The notes: generated by a model not told the origin, from the sequence alone. A stretch of DNA of 64,000 nt from ZC4RG36 sp964652205 (GCA_964652205.1 CAZZAO010000006.1:22734-86733), one strand, 5' to 3'; shown: positions 49,641-59,931, numbered from the stretch's first letter. Numbers and translations: made by a program.

Positions 49641-51777
49641 GACTGTCAAGCAGGCTTTCCAGCAACCGAAGCAGTTCGCCCATTGATAAGCCATTCGGCT
49701 TACACAATTCAATCGAATCAGGCATACGGGCCGCGATGATTTCATGGATATTACCAGAAATAACGATGGTTTTGATATGAGAAAGGGCAGCATTCTCAGC
49801 CATCTGCGCCAGAACGCTGTAGCCATCGACTTCGGGCATCATCAGGTCTAGCAGCACCAGGTCTGGATGTTCAGTCTGTGCGAGTTCCAGAGCTTCTGCC
49901 CCATTATGCGCCTCACAGCAAACCGGTGTTGGCACTCGAGTATGCAGCATTCGCCGAAAAAGCCGGACAATTTCGGGATCATCGTCAACAATCAAGACCT
50001 TCAGCAGGGGCAAATCGACGCGGCTCAGCGCATTCATCATATCCTGCTGGGTAACTGGCTTTGCCAGCACGTCGAAGACTCCCAGAGATGCGGCGACTTC
50101 GCGCCTCGTGGGCAGACGACAGCGAATGATGGGAACCGGCGCTGTCTTTTGCGGTAGGGGCATCAATTCGCTTACCAGTAAGGCCGTCGCCTTGACTTTC
50201 TCCGCTATCGCCATCGCTTTGCTCACATCGGTTTCCAGAATGAGCTGATAATCACCCAGATGTCGTCGCAAAAGCGACAGCGCCGGGGGGTCATCCTGCG
50301 CGATCACCAGCGTCTTCTGCGAGTACCCTAAGCCCAGGGGTGACTTAGCCGCCAGGAATTTGGGAAGTGGCTTCGATACGATGGCTTCAAGGCGAACCGG
50401 TAAGGTGAACCAGAAGGTGGTTCCCTGCTGATAGACACTTTTCACGCCCATTCGCCCCTGGTGTAATTCGACCAGCTTCTTGCTAATGGGTAATCCCAAT
50501 CCAGAGCCGCTGTGCCACTGCCTGGTAGATTGATCGCGGGTGTAAAACTCCTCAAAGAGTCGGGGCAGGTCGCCCTCAGGAATCCCGTGTCCCGTATCAA
50601 TAACCTGAAACAGCAGCGACTCATCCTGCCGCGACACATCGACACGAATCCCCCCCTGCGTCGTGAAACGCGCAGCATTCGTCATCAGGTTCAGAAGCAC
50701 CTGCCGGATGCGAAGTCGGTCTGCCTGCAAGATCGGTAAAGACTCAGGGATACTGACCTGAAGATATAGGCCCTTGGCCTGGATATAGCTTCTGAGTAAA
50801 TCGGCTGTTTCATTGACGAGCGCGGCCATGTCAACCCGAACAAATGTCAGCGAAATGCGCCCAACATCAATCCGCTCCAGATCAATCACATCGTCGATCA
50901 GCGCCAGAAGATGCTGAGCGCTGCGATAAATGGAATTGACATCGCTCCGATACGGAGCAGGGAGCAGCGTATCATTGTAGCTTTCTGGCGAAAGCAGCAT
51001 CATTTCGCTGAAGCCTGCTATCAGGTTGAGCGGGGTGCGCAGTTCGTGGCTGACGTGGGTCACAAACTGCGACTTCGATTCTTTAATCGTAATCGCTTCC
51101 TGCCAGTAGGCGATCAAGGAAGCATTCGTGTGTTCCAGATGATAGTAAGCCTGGTCGAGTTGACTGGAAAGCTTTACGACCTGGGCACGATGTTCGCGCG
51201 CTTCCTCAAGGTTCTTCTGCGCTTGCTCAATCGAATAAGATGACCAGTACGCAACCTCAATCGTGACCAGCATCACCGACCATCCGAGGATGACACTCGT
51301 CGTTTCCCCCATAATGATCACCAGCGGAAATGAGCCAGGGAATATATCCACCCCTAAAAAGCGCGGCAGACAGAGCACAACGGCAGCCACCAGAAATTCA
51401 ACGATTAAGCCGCCTTTCCAGCCCAGAATAACAGTGGTCGAAAACGGAAGGAGCATGTAGAAACAGGCAATCCCCGGTTCGTTGAGTACGAATACGCCTA
51501 AGGTAATGGCAGCCATCAAGCCTATCTGCCAGACGATGTGCGCTATTACGGGGCTGCGGGGAAGCGTGTAAAGCGTAGCAGCACAGGTGAGGAGCATCAA
51601 CAATGAAATGCCCCATAGCTGCCATCCGAGCTGCTGAGGCCAGGTTGCAGCAACGAAGAAGTGAATGAAGAAATATAAGCCACCGACCGCATAAACGATA
51701 TTACACATGTAGCCTTGAAGTAAATCGTCCAAAGGATAATTGAGCGATTGCGAGTTCATTCGTTGGAATGCCTGCAT
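49591..51777 (-). CDS. Hybrid histidine kinase with two receivers
   Basis: The protein has 728 residues. Six or so membrane helices (residues about 25-180) act as the likely sensor, and a coiled-coil segment follows. HisKA has VSHELRTPLNLIAGF (His about 247). The ATPase has NLMTNAARFTTQGG, IDTGHGIPEG and GSGLGLPISKKLVEL. The first receiver (about 475-600) is degenerate: TALLVSELMP has no acceptor Asp. The second (about 605-720) is intact, with VLIVDDDPEIV and DLVLLDLMMPEVDG. The ATG at 51777 is favoured, with GGTGG 9 bases upstream. It is likely to phosphorylate the regulator at 48402. Confidence 0.88.
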   Translation of the reverse strand: MQAFQRMNSQSLNYPLDDLLQGYMCNIVYAVGGLYFFIHFFVAATWPQQLGWQLWGISLLMLLTCAATLYTLPRSPVIAHIVWQIGLMAAITLGVFVLNEPGIACFYMLLPFSTTVILGWKGGLIVEFLVAAVVLCLPRFLGVDIFPGSFPLVIIMGETTSVILGWSVMLVTIEVAYWSSYSIEQAQKNLEEAREHRAQVVKLSSQLDQAYYHLEHTNASLIAYWQEAITIKESKSQFVTHVSHELRTPLNLIAGFSEMMLLSPESYNDTLLPAPYRSDVNSIYRSAQHLLALIDDVIDLERIDVGRISLTFVRVDMAALVNETADLLRSYIQAKGLYLQVSIPESLPILQADRLRIRQVLLNLMTNAARFTTQGGIRVDVSRQDESLLFQVIDTGHGIPEGDLPRLFEEFYTRDQSTRQWHSGSGLGLPISKKLVELHQGRMGVKSVYQQGTTFWFTLPVRLEAIVSKPLPKFLAAKSPLGLGYSQKTLVIAQDDPPALSLLRRHLGDYQLILETDVSKAMAIAEKVKATALLVSELMPLPQKTAPVPIIRCRLPTRREVAASLGVFDVLAKPVTQQDMMNALSRVDLPLLKVLIVDDDPEIVRLFRRMLHTRVPTPVCCEAHNGAEALELAQTEHPDLVLLDLMMPEVDGYSVLAQMAENAALSHIKTIVISGNIHEIIAARMPDSIELCKPNGLSMGELLRLLESLLDSLTHDSGALAIQEAPVG

Positions 51778-52040
51778 AATCAAGAACCACCTTTAATTTT
51801 GGGTTTTTTGTCTGAGGAGCGGAATTGTGGGGATTGTAGAGGGGTGATAACGAAACACCAATAGATCGAAGTCAGGATCAGGATGCCCGTGAATTATCCC
51901 CGCAGCCATTCGGCAAGCTGTCTCGAAGGGATCGTCACGATGCGGTGATGGACTCGTTGCAACCGGAGAAGTTGACCGCGCAGCCTTGAAAGCCAGCCGG
52001 TTGATGAATTTGAGCAAAGGGGCTGGCTACGGCCCGCCGT

Positions 52041-53517
52041 TCAGGTCGCCTGACAAAACTGAGCAAGCGCAATGTTCATCTCGTGCAGCGCCGGGTACAG
52101 TGTGCGGAAAACACGGTACAAATCCTCATAGCGCTCGACTTCAGGTGGGGCAGGCGGGAGCACAGCATCAGGCTTAATGAGCACCTGACAGGCGGTGGGA
52201 ACGTCGCGCCAGGCCCCCACGCCGACGCCTGCCAGAATTGCGGCTCCGAAGGCTGCGCCCTGCACCGTATTGACAGTATACAGGGGGATTCCCACAACGT
52301 TGGTCAAAATCTCCCGCCATACCGGGCTGTTGGCTGCTCCCCCGCTGACTGCGGCAGATTCTGGTTGAATGCCTTTCGAGCGGGCAACCTCCAGTAAGTC
52401 GCGCAATCCAAAAGCGACTCCTTCCATCGTGGCGCGAACCATCTGCGCCAGCCCATGCCTGAGTGTCAGGCCGACGAATGCGCCGCGCGCCAGAGGGTTC
52501 GCATACGGATGCCGCTCGCCGGATAAATAAGGCGCGAACAAGAGACCGTCTGCGCCGATTGGAATCGAGGCGGCCAGCGCGCTCAATTCCTCATAGGTCA
52601 TCGCCTTGCTGAGTTCATCGTGCAGCCAACGCAGGCTTCCTGCCGCGCTCAGCATGACGCCGATATAGCACCATGTTTTTGGGATAGCATGACACCAGAT
52701 ATGCATTCGCCCCTGAGCATCAGGGCTGTATTGCTCTGCCGCCGTAAAGACGACGCCCGACGTGCCGACGGTGATACTTGTTTGACCAGGCTGAACAATT
52801 CCGCTGCCGATAGCCTGTGCAGGTTGATCGCCCGCGCCGCCGACTATCGGTGTTCCCTGCCGCAGCCCGGTTTCAGCAGCAGCTTCTCCGGTGACGTAGG
52901 TGCAGATTTCCGGCGATTCGCACAGGTCAGGCAGCCACGGTCGGGGGATTTCAAAGGCATCGATCAGCTCATCCGACCAGGATCGCCTGCCGATATCCAT
53001 CAAGCCAAATCCTGATCCGTCGCTGACATCGGTGACATAGGCTCCGCTCAGTTTCAGGCGAATATAATCTTTTGGCAGGACAACATGTGCGATCTGTCGA
53101 TAGATGTCCAATTCGTATTTACGCAACCACAGCAGTTTGGGCGCGACGATGCCGGGCAGCATCATGCTCCCCATGATCGTATGCAGTCGCTCAGCGCCGA
53201 TTTGCCCGGTCATTTGTACACATTGCTGACCACTACGCTGATCGTTCCACAGGATTGCCGGGCGTAGTGGCTTACCCGTGTCATCCAGCGCCGTTAGCCC
53301 CATCATCTGCCCGCTCAGGCCAACCGTAGAGACATCTTCAGCCGGTATGTTGACCAGCGTATCTTTGAGCGCCTGTCTGGTTGCGCGCCACCATTCATCC
53401 GGGTCTTGTTCCGACCACAACGCTTGCGGTGTAGACAGGCTGTGCGCGCGGGTTTGCGTCGACCGGATATTGCCATGCTCATCCAGCGCGATCACGGTCG
53501 AGCCAGTCGTGCTTACG
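52041..53517 (-). CDS. FGGY-family carbohydrate kinase, xylulokinase-like; N-terminus lost in gap
   Basis: The 492 visible residues start at VSTTGSTVIALDEHG, just after the GID of the FGGY phosphate loop; the first few residues lie in the gap at 53518-53527. VGLSGQMMGLTALDDTGKPL, RPAILWNDQRS, VVLPKDYIRLKLSGAYVTD and VGGAGDQPAQAIGSGIV are XylB-type blocks, and AVSGGAANSPVWREILTNVVG is the C-terminal FGGY signature. It phosphorylates a ketose or polyol with ATP in the cytoplasm. A transketolase pair nearby suggests a ketopentose or related ketose. It follows the SorC regulator on the same strand. Confidence 0.88.
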
Positions 53518-53527
53518 NNNNNNNNNN
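53518..53527. other. Assembly gap (10 N) between kinase and regulator genes
   Basis: The gap removes the start codon region of the kinase and the stop codon of the regulator. At least about 25 bases of coding sequence are expected for the kinase start alone, so the true gap is longer than 10 bases, unless the genes overlap. Confidence 0.9.
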
Positions 53528-54474
53528 TGTCGCTCAATCACGCCTTGCGCCGTCAACGTGTCCGTCACCAGGATATCCACATAACCACCACGCAGCGCAG
53601 CCAGAATTGCCGCTTCCTTCTCGCTCCCGTGCGCTGTCAGGATGACGTTCGGAATGAGCAGCAGTTCACTGGGATGCAGCCCCACGATGCGGCGGTTGAG
53701 TGAAATATCGAGCACTCGTCCCTGTTGATCCATCTGAAATCCCATGATGTCGCCGACCACGCCCCGGGCTTCCAGCCGTACAACATCGTCCTCCGTAATG
53801 TAACCTGCGCGACGAAGCGCTGTGTTAACGACATACGGTGTGCCGACTCCCACAATCGCAATATCGACCTGCGCAGCCAGATGGAGCGTCTCGGCAACAA
53901 GCTTGTCCCTGCGCAGCCGGGTTGCCAGTTCCTCACTTTCGACAATCAGCGGCGCATGAAGAAAGCGCGCAGTCGTGCTTAATCGGGTTGCCAGACGCTG
54001 GACGATTTGCGCGCCATCCACTGTAGGATCCGTCGAGCCGGATGCGCCGCTGATTTGTATGATATGGCTATTGGGGAGCGGGGTTTGTGGCATCGCGCTA
54101 ACGAGTCTGTCGATACTTTTGCCCCAGCATAAGCCGATCCGAACGTCGTCGTGGAGAAACTGCTGCAAACTTTCCGCGCCTAAATTGCCCAGGCGGCGGT
54201 CCAGCGCGTCCGGTTGGTTTTCAATCAGGCTTGAAAGCACCCACGCCTGAGAGATGTTGAACAGGTCACATAGCCGCGTTTCCAGTGTACTGTCGCGTGG
54301 ATTGGGAAACCGGACGCGAATCTCGACCAGCTTCAGCCTCCGCGCCTCCTGGAGCATCCGCGAAATAAGCGAAACAGAGCGGTTAAGCCGTTTGGAAATA
54401 TCTCTCAGACTCAGGTTTTCTTCGTAATACCAGCTTGCGACCTGTGCGAGCATCTCCAGGCGTTCTAAATTCAC
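53528..54474 (-). CDS. SorC/DeoR-type sugar-responsive transcriptional regulator; C-terminus in gap
   Basis: About 315 residues are visible. The N-terminal HTH (WYYEENLSLRDISKRLNRSV, SLISRMLQEARRLKLVEI) is of the SorC type. The sugar-phosphate-binding domain follows, with IGLCWGKSIDRLV, IQISGASGSTDPTVDG, DIAIVGVGTPYVVN and LDISLNRRIVGLHPSELLLI. I prefer the GTG at 54474, with GAGG 7 bases upstream, over the TTG at 54489. It diverges from the glycosidase operon and lies 60 bases from the inverted repeat at 54534, so it is the best candidate to bind that site and its twin at 61434. Confidence 0.88.
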
Positions 54475-54533
54475 GTTCGAGCCTCGCAATCGTTCGAGAA
54501 CCAGATTGTATTTTCACCTGCACTGGCATGTTA

Positions 54534-54589
54534 TCAAATATTTTACTCAGGCGCGAATACTTGACAAGCCCTGCTGCCTTCGCTAGGAT
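54534..54589 (+). promoter_or_regulatory. Promoter with overlapping operator, copy 1
   Basis: TCAAATATT-N13-AATACTTGA (one mismatch from perfect symmetry) overlaps a -35 box TTGACA (54561-54566). A 17-base spacer leads to TAGGAT (54584-54589). The layout is identical base for base to the element at 61434. Transcription would start about 65 bases before the glycosidase gene at 54662. Confidence 0.75.
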
Positions 54590-54661
54590 GTGAGACAGTT
54601 ACCCATGTTCAGAGTCCACCGCGAGATCGCTGCGGCGACCGTTTCAGAGGGAAGATAGCCT

Positions 54662-56224
54662 ATGTTGTACCGACCGCCAAACGGCAATATGTGGGACACG
54701 TCAATGATCTATCATGACGGGAAATACTATCTCTTTTCGATGTATGAAACGGAAGAAGAAACCGAAAACACACACCTCACCGGCGACCCCGCTAACAATA
54801 TGTGGGGCGCCGTCTCTGACGATGGCGTGCTCTGGCGCGATGTGGGGCGAGTGATTAAAGATCAACCCTTCACTGTCTGGAAAATGTTTGTGCGCAGGCT
54901 TGGCGACAAATTCATTATGAATCATGGCAGCCACAGTCAGATTCTGGGACACGGCAACGATACGCTCTATTTCTGGGAATCCGACAACTTGCAAAACTGG
55001 CGCCTGAGCAGCGAACAGGAACGGACACATCCCGATCCACGCTGGTATAAAGTCGAGGGGCGCTGGGATCACATGTACATGCTGCCGGACGAGGTCAGTG
55101 GTGGGTATCTCGGTTACTGCGTTGCCACGCCGCACGAGCGTTATCCGTACCCTGCCTGTGGAATGCAGCATTCGACCGATGGGATTCACTGGCAGGTGCT
55201 GCCGCCACCAATTATCGAGTGGGGCAGCACCCCCGCTCCGCCGATGTTCGAGGTCGGGGGTTGTGAACGGGAGAATGGAAAATATTACCTGATCGGTGGC
55301 GTGTTTGGATACGGAGACGGTCACGGGTATGGCGTCTACACCCTCGTCAGCGATCACTGGAATGGCCCGTTCCGCCCCGATTCACAGGCCTATCGTCTGT
55401 GTGGCGCGAGCGGATATTCAGGTGTCATCGGCGTACAGTGGCTGGCGAGTTTCGCGCGTGGCAAGGACAACGAACTGCTAATCACCAATTACCTGACCGA
55501 TGGCGTAAAAAATTATTCGCGGTTCTGGGGGCGCTTCGGCTGGGTGTGGTTCTTGCCGATCAAAAAGGCAATCATCGACTCCGATAAGCATCTTCGCATC
55601 GGTTACTGGCAAGAGAACGAGCGCTTGAAGGGGAAAAGCCTCGCATTGGGGCGCGCGGCGCTCGTCTTTCCTCAGATACCGGATAGCAACCTGACACAAA
55701 CTGATGCGAACATCACGCTGGATTCGAGCGAAACTGAGCCAGGCCAGAACCCGCACGGGGATGAATACGCCGCTGCCGTGCTGGACGAAATATTCGACCT
55801 GGAGACTGGCGTAGTGATCGAAGGCACGCTGACGATAGACGCTTATAACAGGCTGCGTCCCGCCAGAGCAGGGTTCTATTTTGAAGAAACTGCCACGTTG
55901 GGTACATATCTCTTACTGGAAGCGGGCGACCCACGCTGGCGCAAGAGCGAGATCGGCGGCGTAGAATGGGGGTCTCAGCTCCGCGTTGAGCCACGTGATG
56001 TCACTCAGTACGGCGCGGCGACCGTCACGGGGATTACCAACCAGCAAGAACATCACTTCCGTATTTTCTATCGTCACAATATCTTCGAGCTTTATATCGA
56101 CGACCTTCTAATGCAGACCTTTATCACCGCAAATCCACCCTCCGGGCGATTTGGTTTCATCGTTCTCAACGCTCGCTGTATTTATAGCGACATGCGCATC
56201 TGGCGTATGGTAACGCAAGGATGA
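54662..56224 (+). CDS. Beta-propeller glycosidase-like protein (GH32/GH43-type fold)
   Basis: The 520-residue protein has no signal peptide. The N-terminal five-blade propeller opens MWDTSMIYHDGKYYLFSMYE, with Asp in the place of the catalytic base or nucleophile. Later blades include MQHSTDGIHWQVLPPP and PPMFEVGGCERENGKYYLIGG, the second with a possible acid Glu. Residues about 360-515 form a concanavalin-type sandwich (GRFGFIVLNARCIYSDMRIW). GAGGGAAG precedes the ATG. It is the first gene of the operon with the split transketolase, which begins 4 bases after its stop. Substrate is unknown. Confidence 0.7.
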   Translation: MLYRPPNGNMWDTSMIYHDGKYYLFSMYETEEETENTHLTGDPANNMWGAVSDDGVLWRDVGRVIKDQPFTVWKMFVRRLGDKFIMNHGSHSQILGHGNDTLYFWESDNLQNWRLSSEQERTHPDPRWYKVEGRWDHMYMLPDEVSGGYLGYCVATPHERYPYPACGMQHSTDGIHWQVLPPPIIEWGSTPAPPMFEVGGCERENGKYYLIGGVFGYGDGHGYGVYTLVSDHWNGPFRPDSQAYRLCGASGYSGVIGVQWLASFARGKDNELLITNYLTDGVKNYSRFWGRFGWVWFLPIKKAIIDSDKHLRIGYWQENERLKGKSLALGRAALVFPQIPDSNLTQTDANITLDSSETEPGQNPHGDEYAAAVLDEIFDLETGVVIEGTLTIDAYNRLRPARAGFYFEETATLGTYLLLEAGDPRWRKSEIGGVEWGSQLRVEPRDVTQYGAATVTGITNQQEHHFRIFYRHNIFELYIDDLLMQTFITANPPSGRFGFIVLNARCIYSDMRIWRMVTQG

Positions 56225-56228
56225 GCGA

Positions 56229-57188
56229 ATGTCAGTTAACGCAAAGCACGCTCAGGATCACAGCGCTTATGACGCAATTCGGCGCGCGGCGGATGGGATT
56301 CGTCTGCGCGTTCTTGAACATACGATTGAGCATGGTGGCTATCTCAGCCAGGCGTGCTCATCGGCGGAGATGCTGGCAACTCTGTACCTATATTCGATGA
56401 ATCTCGGTCCCAGTCTGGGATCGAGGATCCCGGCCCCGTTCGGTATGAACGATGCCCCCAGCGCGCAGAACCCGCGCCGCATAAGTGGAGCTGCCTACAA
56501 CGGGGCAAAAGCCCCGGATCGGGATCGGTTCTTTCTCTCGCCGACGCACTATGCGCTCACGCTCTACGCCGCGCTGATCGAGGCAGGACGACTCGCGCCT
56601 GAAGGACTGGCGCAGTTTAGTCAGGACGGAAGTTCAGTCGAAATGATCGGCGGGGAACATTCACCAGGACACGAGGTTAACGGGGGTTCCTTCGGGCAGG
56701 CGCTCAGTCAGGCTGCCGGAGTCGCCGTCGCGCGGCGGCTCAAGGGAGAAAGCGGGCGCGTGTGGGTGTTCATGTCTGACGGTGAGTTTCAGGAAGGGCA
56801 GACATGGGAAGCTTTCACGACAATGGCGTTCCACAAGGTCGATAACCTGAGCGTCTTCGTCGATGTGAACAATCAACAGGTTGACGGTCGAATGCAGGAT
56901 GTCATGGATATTGAGCCACTTCAGTCGAAGCTAAGCGCTTTCGGCGCGCAGGTCGTCAAAGTTGATGGACATGACATCGAAGCGCTGGTTGATGCTGCTA
57001 CGCAGCATCAGGCGGGCAAGCCGCTGGTCGTGTTAGGCTACACCAGCCCATATCAGGGGCTGGAGATTCTGAAAGAGCGCTACCCGCACCTGCATTACAT
57101 CCGCTTCAAAAGCGAAGCTGAGCGCCAGCGCTACCGGGATGTATTGCAGACGCTGACTGCCAGAAGGGGTGTTTATGGAAATACTTAA
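56229..57188 (+). CDS. Transketolase N-terminal subunit
   Basis: The 319-residue protein is the thiamine-diphosphate pyrophosphate-binding half of a split transketolase. GGEHSPGHEVNGGSFGQAL and MSDGEFQEGQTWEAF (the GDG-type TPP motif, here SDG) with FVDVNNQQVDG are visible. LATLYLYSMNLG is the opening family block. It transfers two-carbon ketol units together with the C-terminal subunit encoded next, which starts 14 bases before this stop. The pair sits between two propeller glycosidase genes, unlike a housekeeping transketolase. Confidence 0.9.
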   Translation: MSVNAKHAQDHSAYDAIRRAADGIRLRVLEHTIEHGGYLSQACSSAEMLATLYLYSMNLGPSLGSRIPAPFGMNDAPSAQNPRRISGAAYNGAKAPDRDRFFLSPTHYALTLYAALIEAGRLAPEGLAQFSQDGSSVEMIGGEHSPGHEVNGGSFGQALSQAAGVAVARRLKGESGRVWVFMSDGEFQEGQTWEAFTTMAFHKVDNLSVFVDVNNQQVDGRMQDVMDIEPLQSKLSAFGAQVVKVDGHDIEALVDAATQHQAGKPLVVLGYTSPYQGLEILKERYPHLHYIRFKSEAERQRYRDVLQTLTARRGVYGNT

Positions 57189-58182
57189 GCGAGTTCATGC
57201 CCGAAATATCGTGGCGTGGGCGAAAGACCACTCAAAGGCGCTCGTTCTCTCTGGCGATCTGACGGCTTCCTGTGAAGTGGACGACTTCCGTGACACCTAT
57301 CCCGACCGCTTTTTCTCGATGGGGCTGACCGAGCAAAACACGATGAGCTTCGCAGCGGGATTAGCGCGCGAGGGCTTCACCCCCATGATGCATACCTTCG
57401 CCGTTTTCATGTACCGACGCGCCCTCGACCAGATCGAAATGTCCATCGCCTACCCCAACCTACCGGTGCGTATGTTCGGCTTCCTGCCCGGCGTCACCTC
57501 ACCGGGCGGCGCGACTCATCAGGCGATCAATGACATCGGCGTGTTTCGCACGCTGCCCAATATGACCATTCTGGAAATGGGCGACGCGACCGAAGTCGAA
57601 AGCGTGCTCGAAGTTGCCGACAGTGTGGATGGCCCTGTGTACATTCGCATGATCCGGGGCGAGATTCCACGCTTATTCACCGCCTCGGAGCCAATGAAGC
57701 TGAACTGCGCACGTATCCTCAGTCGGGGGACGGATCTCGCGCTGTTCACGAGCGGCATCTGCACCGAAGAGGCGATACGCGCTGTCCAGGCGCTGCAAAA
57801 GCAGGGCGTATCCATCGAGCATCTGCATATCTCGACCCTCAAGCCCTTCAGTGATCCCGCGATTACCGAGGTGGCCGCCAAAGCCCGCTACGGGGTGATC
57901 ACCCTGGAAAATCACAGTATCATCGGCGGGCTGGGAACGGCAGTCGCCGAGCGAATGGCGGAAGCCGGACTGAGCCAACCGCTTCGGCGCATCGGCCTGA
58001 ATGACCGCTATCTGCACGGGGCAAGTAAGCGCTATCTGATGGCGGAATATGGAATCGACGCGGCAGCGCTGGTCAGGGTTATCGAGGCGCTCGTCCAGCA
58101 GCGCTTCGACATCTCGCCAGAAGCGCTGGCAAACGCGCCGCTGGCAACCTATTTCAGTGACAGCCAGCAGGAAGCGCTCTAA
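57175..58182 (+). CDS. Transketolase C-terminal subunit
   Basis: The 335-residue protein holds the pyrimidine-binding and C-terminal domains. The Glu that activates thiamine is in MGLTEQNTMSFAAGLAREG, as in transketolase/DXS enzymes. GVTSPGGATHQAINDIGVFR and PVYIRMIRGEIP follow, then the C-terminal domain VITLENHSIIGGLGTAVAE. The ATG at 57175 has AGAAGGGG 6 bases upstream and lies inside the end of the N-terminal subunit gene, so the two are coupled. Confidence 0.9.
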   Translation: MEILKRVHARNIVAWAKDHSKALVLSGDLTASCEVDDFRDTYPDRFFSMGLTEQNTMSFAAGLAREGFTPMMHTFAVFMYRRALDQIEMSIAYPNLPVRMFGFLPGVTSPGGATHQAINDIGVFRTLPNMTILEMGDATEVESVLEVADSVDGPVYIRMIRGEIPRLFTASEPMKLNCARILSRGTDLALFTSGICTEEAIRAVQALQKQGVSIEHLHISTLKPFSDPAITEVAAKARYGVITLENHSIIGGLGTAVAERMAEAGLSQPLRRIGLNDRYLHGASKRYLMAEYGIDAAALVRVIEALVQQRFDISPEALANAPLATYFSDSQQEAL

Positions 58183-58304
58183 GCCGTTCACATCGGGACG
58201 CCAGATGATCGCAGTATCCGTGTTTGTCCCCCGTGCCTACCCCTGCGCCGAGTGGTGGTTTAATGGGCATGGATGAATAACGCTGCCTGAAAACCGGAGT
58301 TGCC

Positions 58305-59843
58305 ATGAACGCCCGACCGATCACCCGCCGCCAGGCTGTACAGCTTCTGGGAATGATGAGCCTGGGGCTGGGGCAGGAGCTGCTAGTTCCCAAAGGATTA
58401 CGCCTAAAAATGCCGGAGAGCCTTCCAAGCCCGTCAGACCTGATTCATCACATGAGCAGTCCACGTACCGGCGACATGCACCCCTTTTATCATGACGGAA
58501 CGTGGTACGTGTACTATCTGATCCCGGACAGCTTTCAAGCCCGACTGGTCACATCAACCGACCTGCTGACATGGCGCGAAGTTCCACTGACGTTTACCGA
58601 CCCCACCAACCCTGACGCTTCGCCCTATTTCGTGCTCAACGTCTTCAACGACCCGCTCAATAACGTCTTCCGCACCTATCACGGTTGGAGCGGCAACCGC
58701 ATGATTAGCAACGCCAGCACGAACCTGACGGAGTGGAGTCCGTCACCGGAATTTACCGTCCCATCGCAGATGATCTTCAACTCGCAGCGCGACCCCTACG
58801 TCTTCTGGAACGAGGACGAGGCTGCGTACTGGTGCATTATGACGTGCAAGGTGAGCGGGAAACTTGCCGGGAGCAATGGCGCAGTTGGCTTTGCGTCATC
58901 GCCTGACTTGCGAACGTGGCAGGGACGCGGGAAGCTGTTCTATCCCGGCAATATCGGCGAGCCGGAAGTTCCACAGCAGTTCAAGCTTGGCGATCAATGG
59001 TATCTACTGGCGAGCATCCTGGGGCAAAATGTCGGGAAGCCATCCTACTGGGTCAGCGACATGGCGACTGGCCCCTGGGCAGCGCAGACGCCAGACAGTC
59101 TCGACGGCGCTCATGTTCGCGCCGCGAACGTCGGATTCGCGCCGGATCGCATCCTGCTGTTCGGCTGGATTCCGCTGACCGAGAATACCTGGGGCGGACA
59201 CATCGCCTTCCCGCGCGAAGTTTACGCGCTGGCGGACGGGAGGCTTGGAACACGGCTTGCCGCCGAAATTGGCACGTCCGTTCGTGGAGAAAAGCTTTTT
59301 CCTGCTCCTCAAGTCCGGTCGATTCCAACGCCTGCCGCTGCGTGGTCTCTCGATGGGCAGAGCGCTGCGTTTGATGGCAGCGAAAGTTACGGTCAGGTGG
59401 AATTTACTCCACTCTCCGGCGCGAATCTGCCGGGAGATGCCAGCCGCTTTGATCTCGAATTTGACGTGCTTCTTGATCGCGCGCGGCTGGCGGGGGCGCG
59501 CCTCGATTCGTCCGATGGGACCGTAGGGACCGACATTATCCTGGATCGGGCAGATTTGAGGCTGCATATCAAGGACAAGACTGGCGGTGCGTCCGACGAC
59601 GCAGCCTTAGGGCCGCTCCCCGAAGCATGGTTCTCCGGGGTACACCATTTCCGCGTCATCGTCGAGGGCAATATCGTCGAGTTGTTCGTCGATGATACGT
59701 ATTCGCTGGCGGCGCGGCTGAGCGATAGGCGCGGATTGCGGGCAGGCACAACCGTTATGCTCTTTGCTTACGAAGGCAGCAGTCGTTTTGATGAAATTGC
59801 GATTTACCGGCTGAAAAGCCGCGCCGATCTAAAGCTGCTGTGA
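58305..59843 (+). CDS. GH32-like glycosidase with probable Tat signal
   Basis: The 512-residue protein begins with ITRRQAVQLLGMMSLGLGQE, a twin-arginine-like export signal, so it probably acts outside the membrane. The propeller has TGDMHPFYHDGTWYVYYL in the place of the GH32 NDPN motif, RDPYVFWNEDEAAYW (the RDP motif, about residue 162), and GEPEVPQQF in the place of the E-C-P motif (about residue 218). A concanavalin-type C-terminal domain follows. This order is that of fructan- and levan-cleaving GH32 enzymes, though the first motif has diverged. It lies 122 bases after the transketolase pair. Confidence 0.78.
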   Translation: MNARPITRRQAVQLLGMMSLGLGQELLVPKGLRLKMPESLPSPSDLIHHMSSPRTGDMHPFYHDGTWYVYYLIPDSFQARLVTSTDLLTWREVPLTFTDPTNPDASPYFVLNVFNDPLNNVFRTYHGWSGNRMISNASTNLTEWSPSPEFTVPSQMIFNSQRDPYVFWNEDEAAYWCIMTCKVSGKLAGSNGAVGFASSPDLRTWQGRGKLFYPGNIGEPEVPQQFKLGDQWYLLASILGQNVGKPSYWVSDMATGPWAAQTPDSLDGAHVRAANVGFAPDRILLFGWIPLTENTWGGHIAFPREVYALADGRLGTRLAAEIGTSVRGEKLFPAPQVRSIPTPAAAWSLDGQSAAFDGSESYGQVEFTPLSGANLPGDASRFDLEFDVLLDRARLAGARLDSSDGTVGTDIILDRADLRLHIKDKTGGASDDAALGPLPEAWFSGVHHFRVIVEGNIVELFVDDTYSLAARLSDRRGLRAGTTVMLFAYEGSSRFDEIAIYRLKSRADLKLL

Positions 59844-59897
59844 GCGCGACGGTGGCATGGATTGAGCGCCAGCCTGTCACCACTCGTAGACGTGTCC

Positions 59898-59920
59898 GGG
59901 GCGCAGCAGAACTGTGCCCC
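59898..59920. terminator. Weak hairpin between convergent genes
   Basis: GGGGCGCA and TGTGCCCC form an 8-bp stem with one G-T pair and a 7-base loop, followed on the plus strand by TT. It lies between the GH32-like gene and the minus-strand regulator gene. Confidence 0.4.
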
Positions 59921-59931
59921 TTAGAACCATG

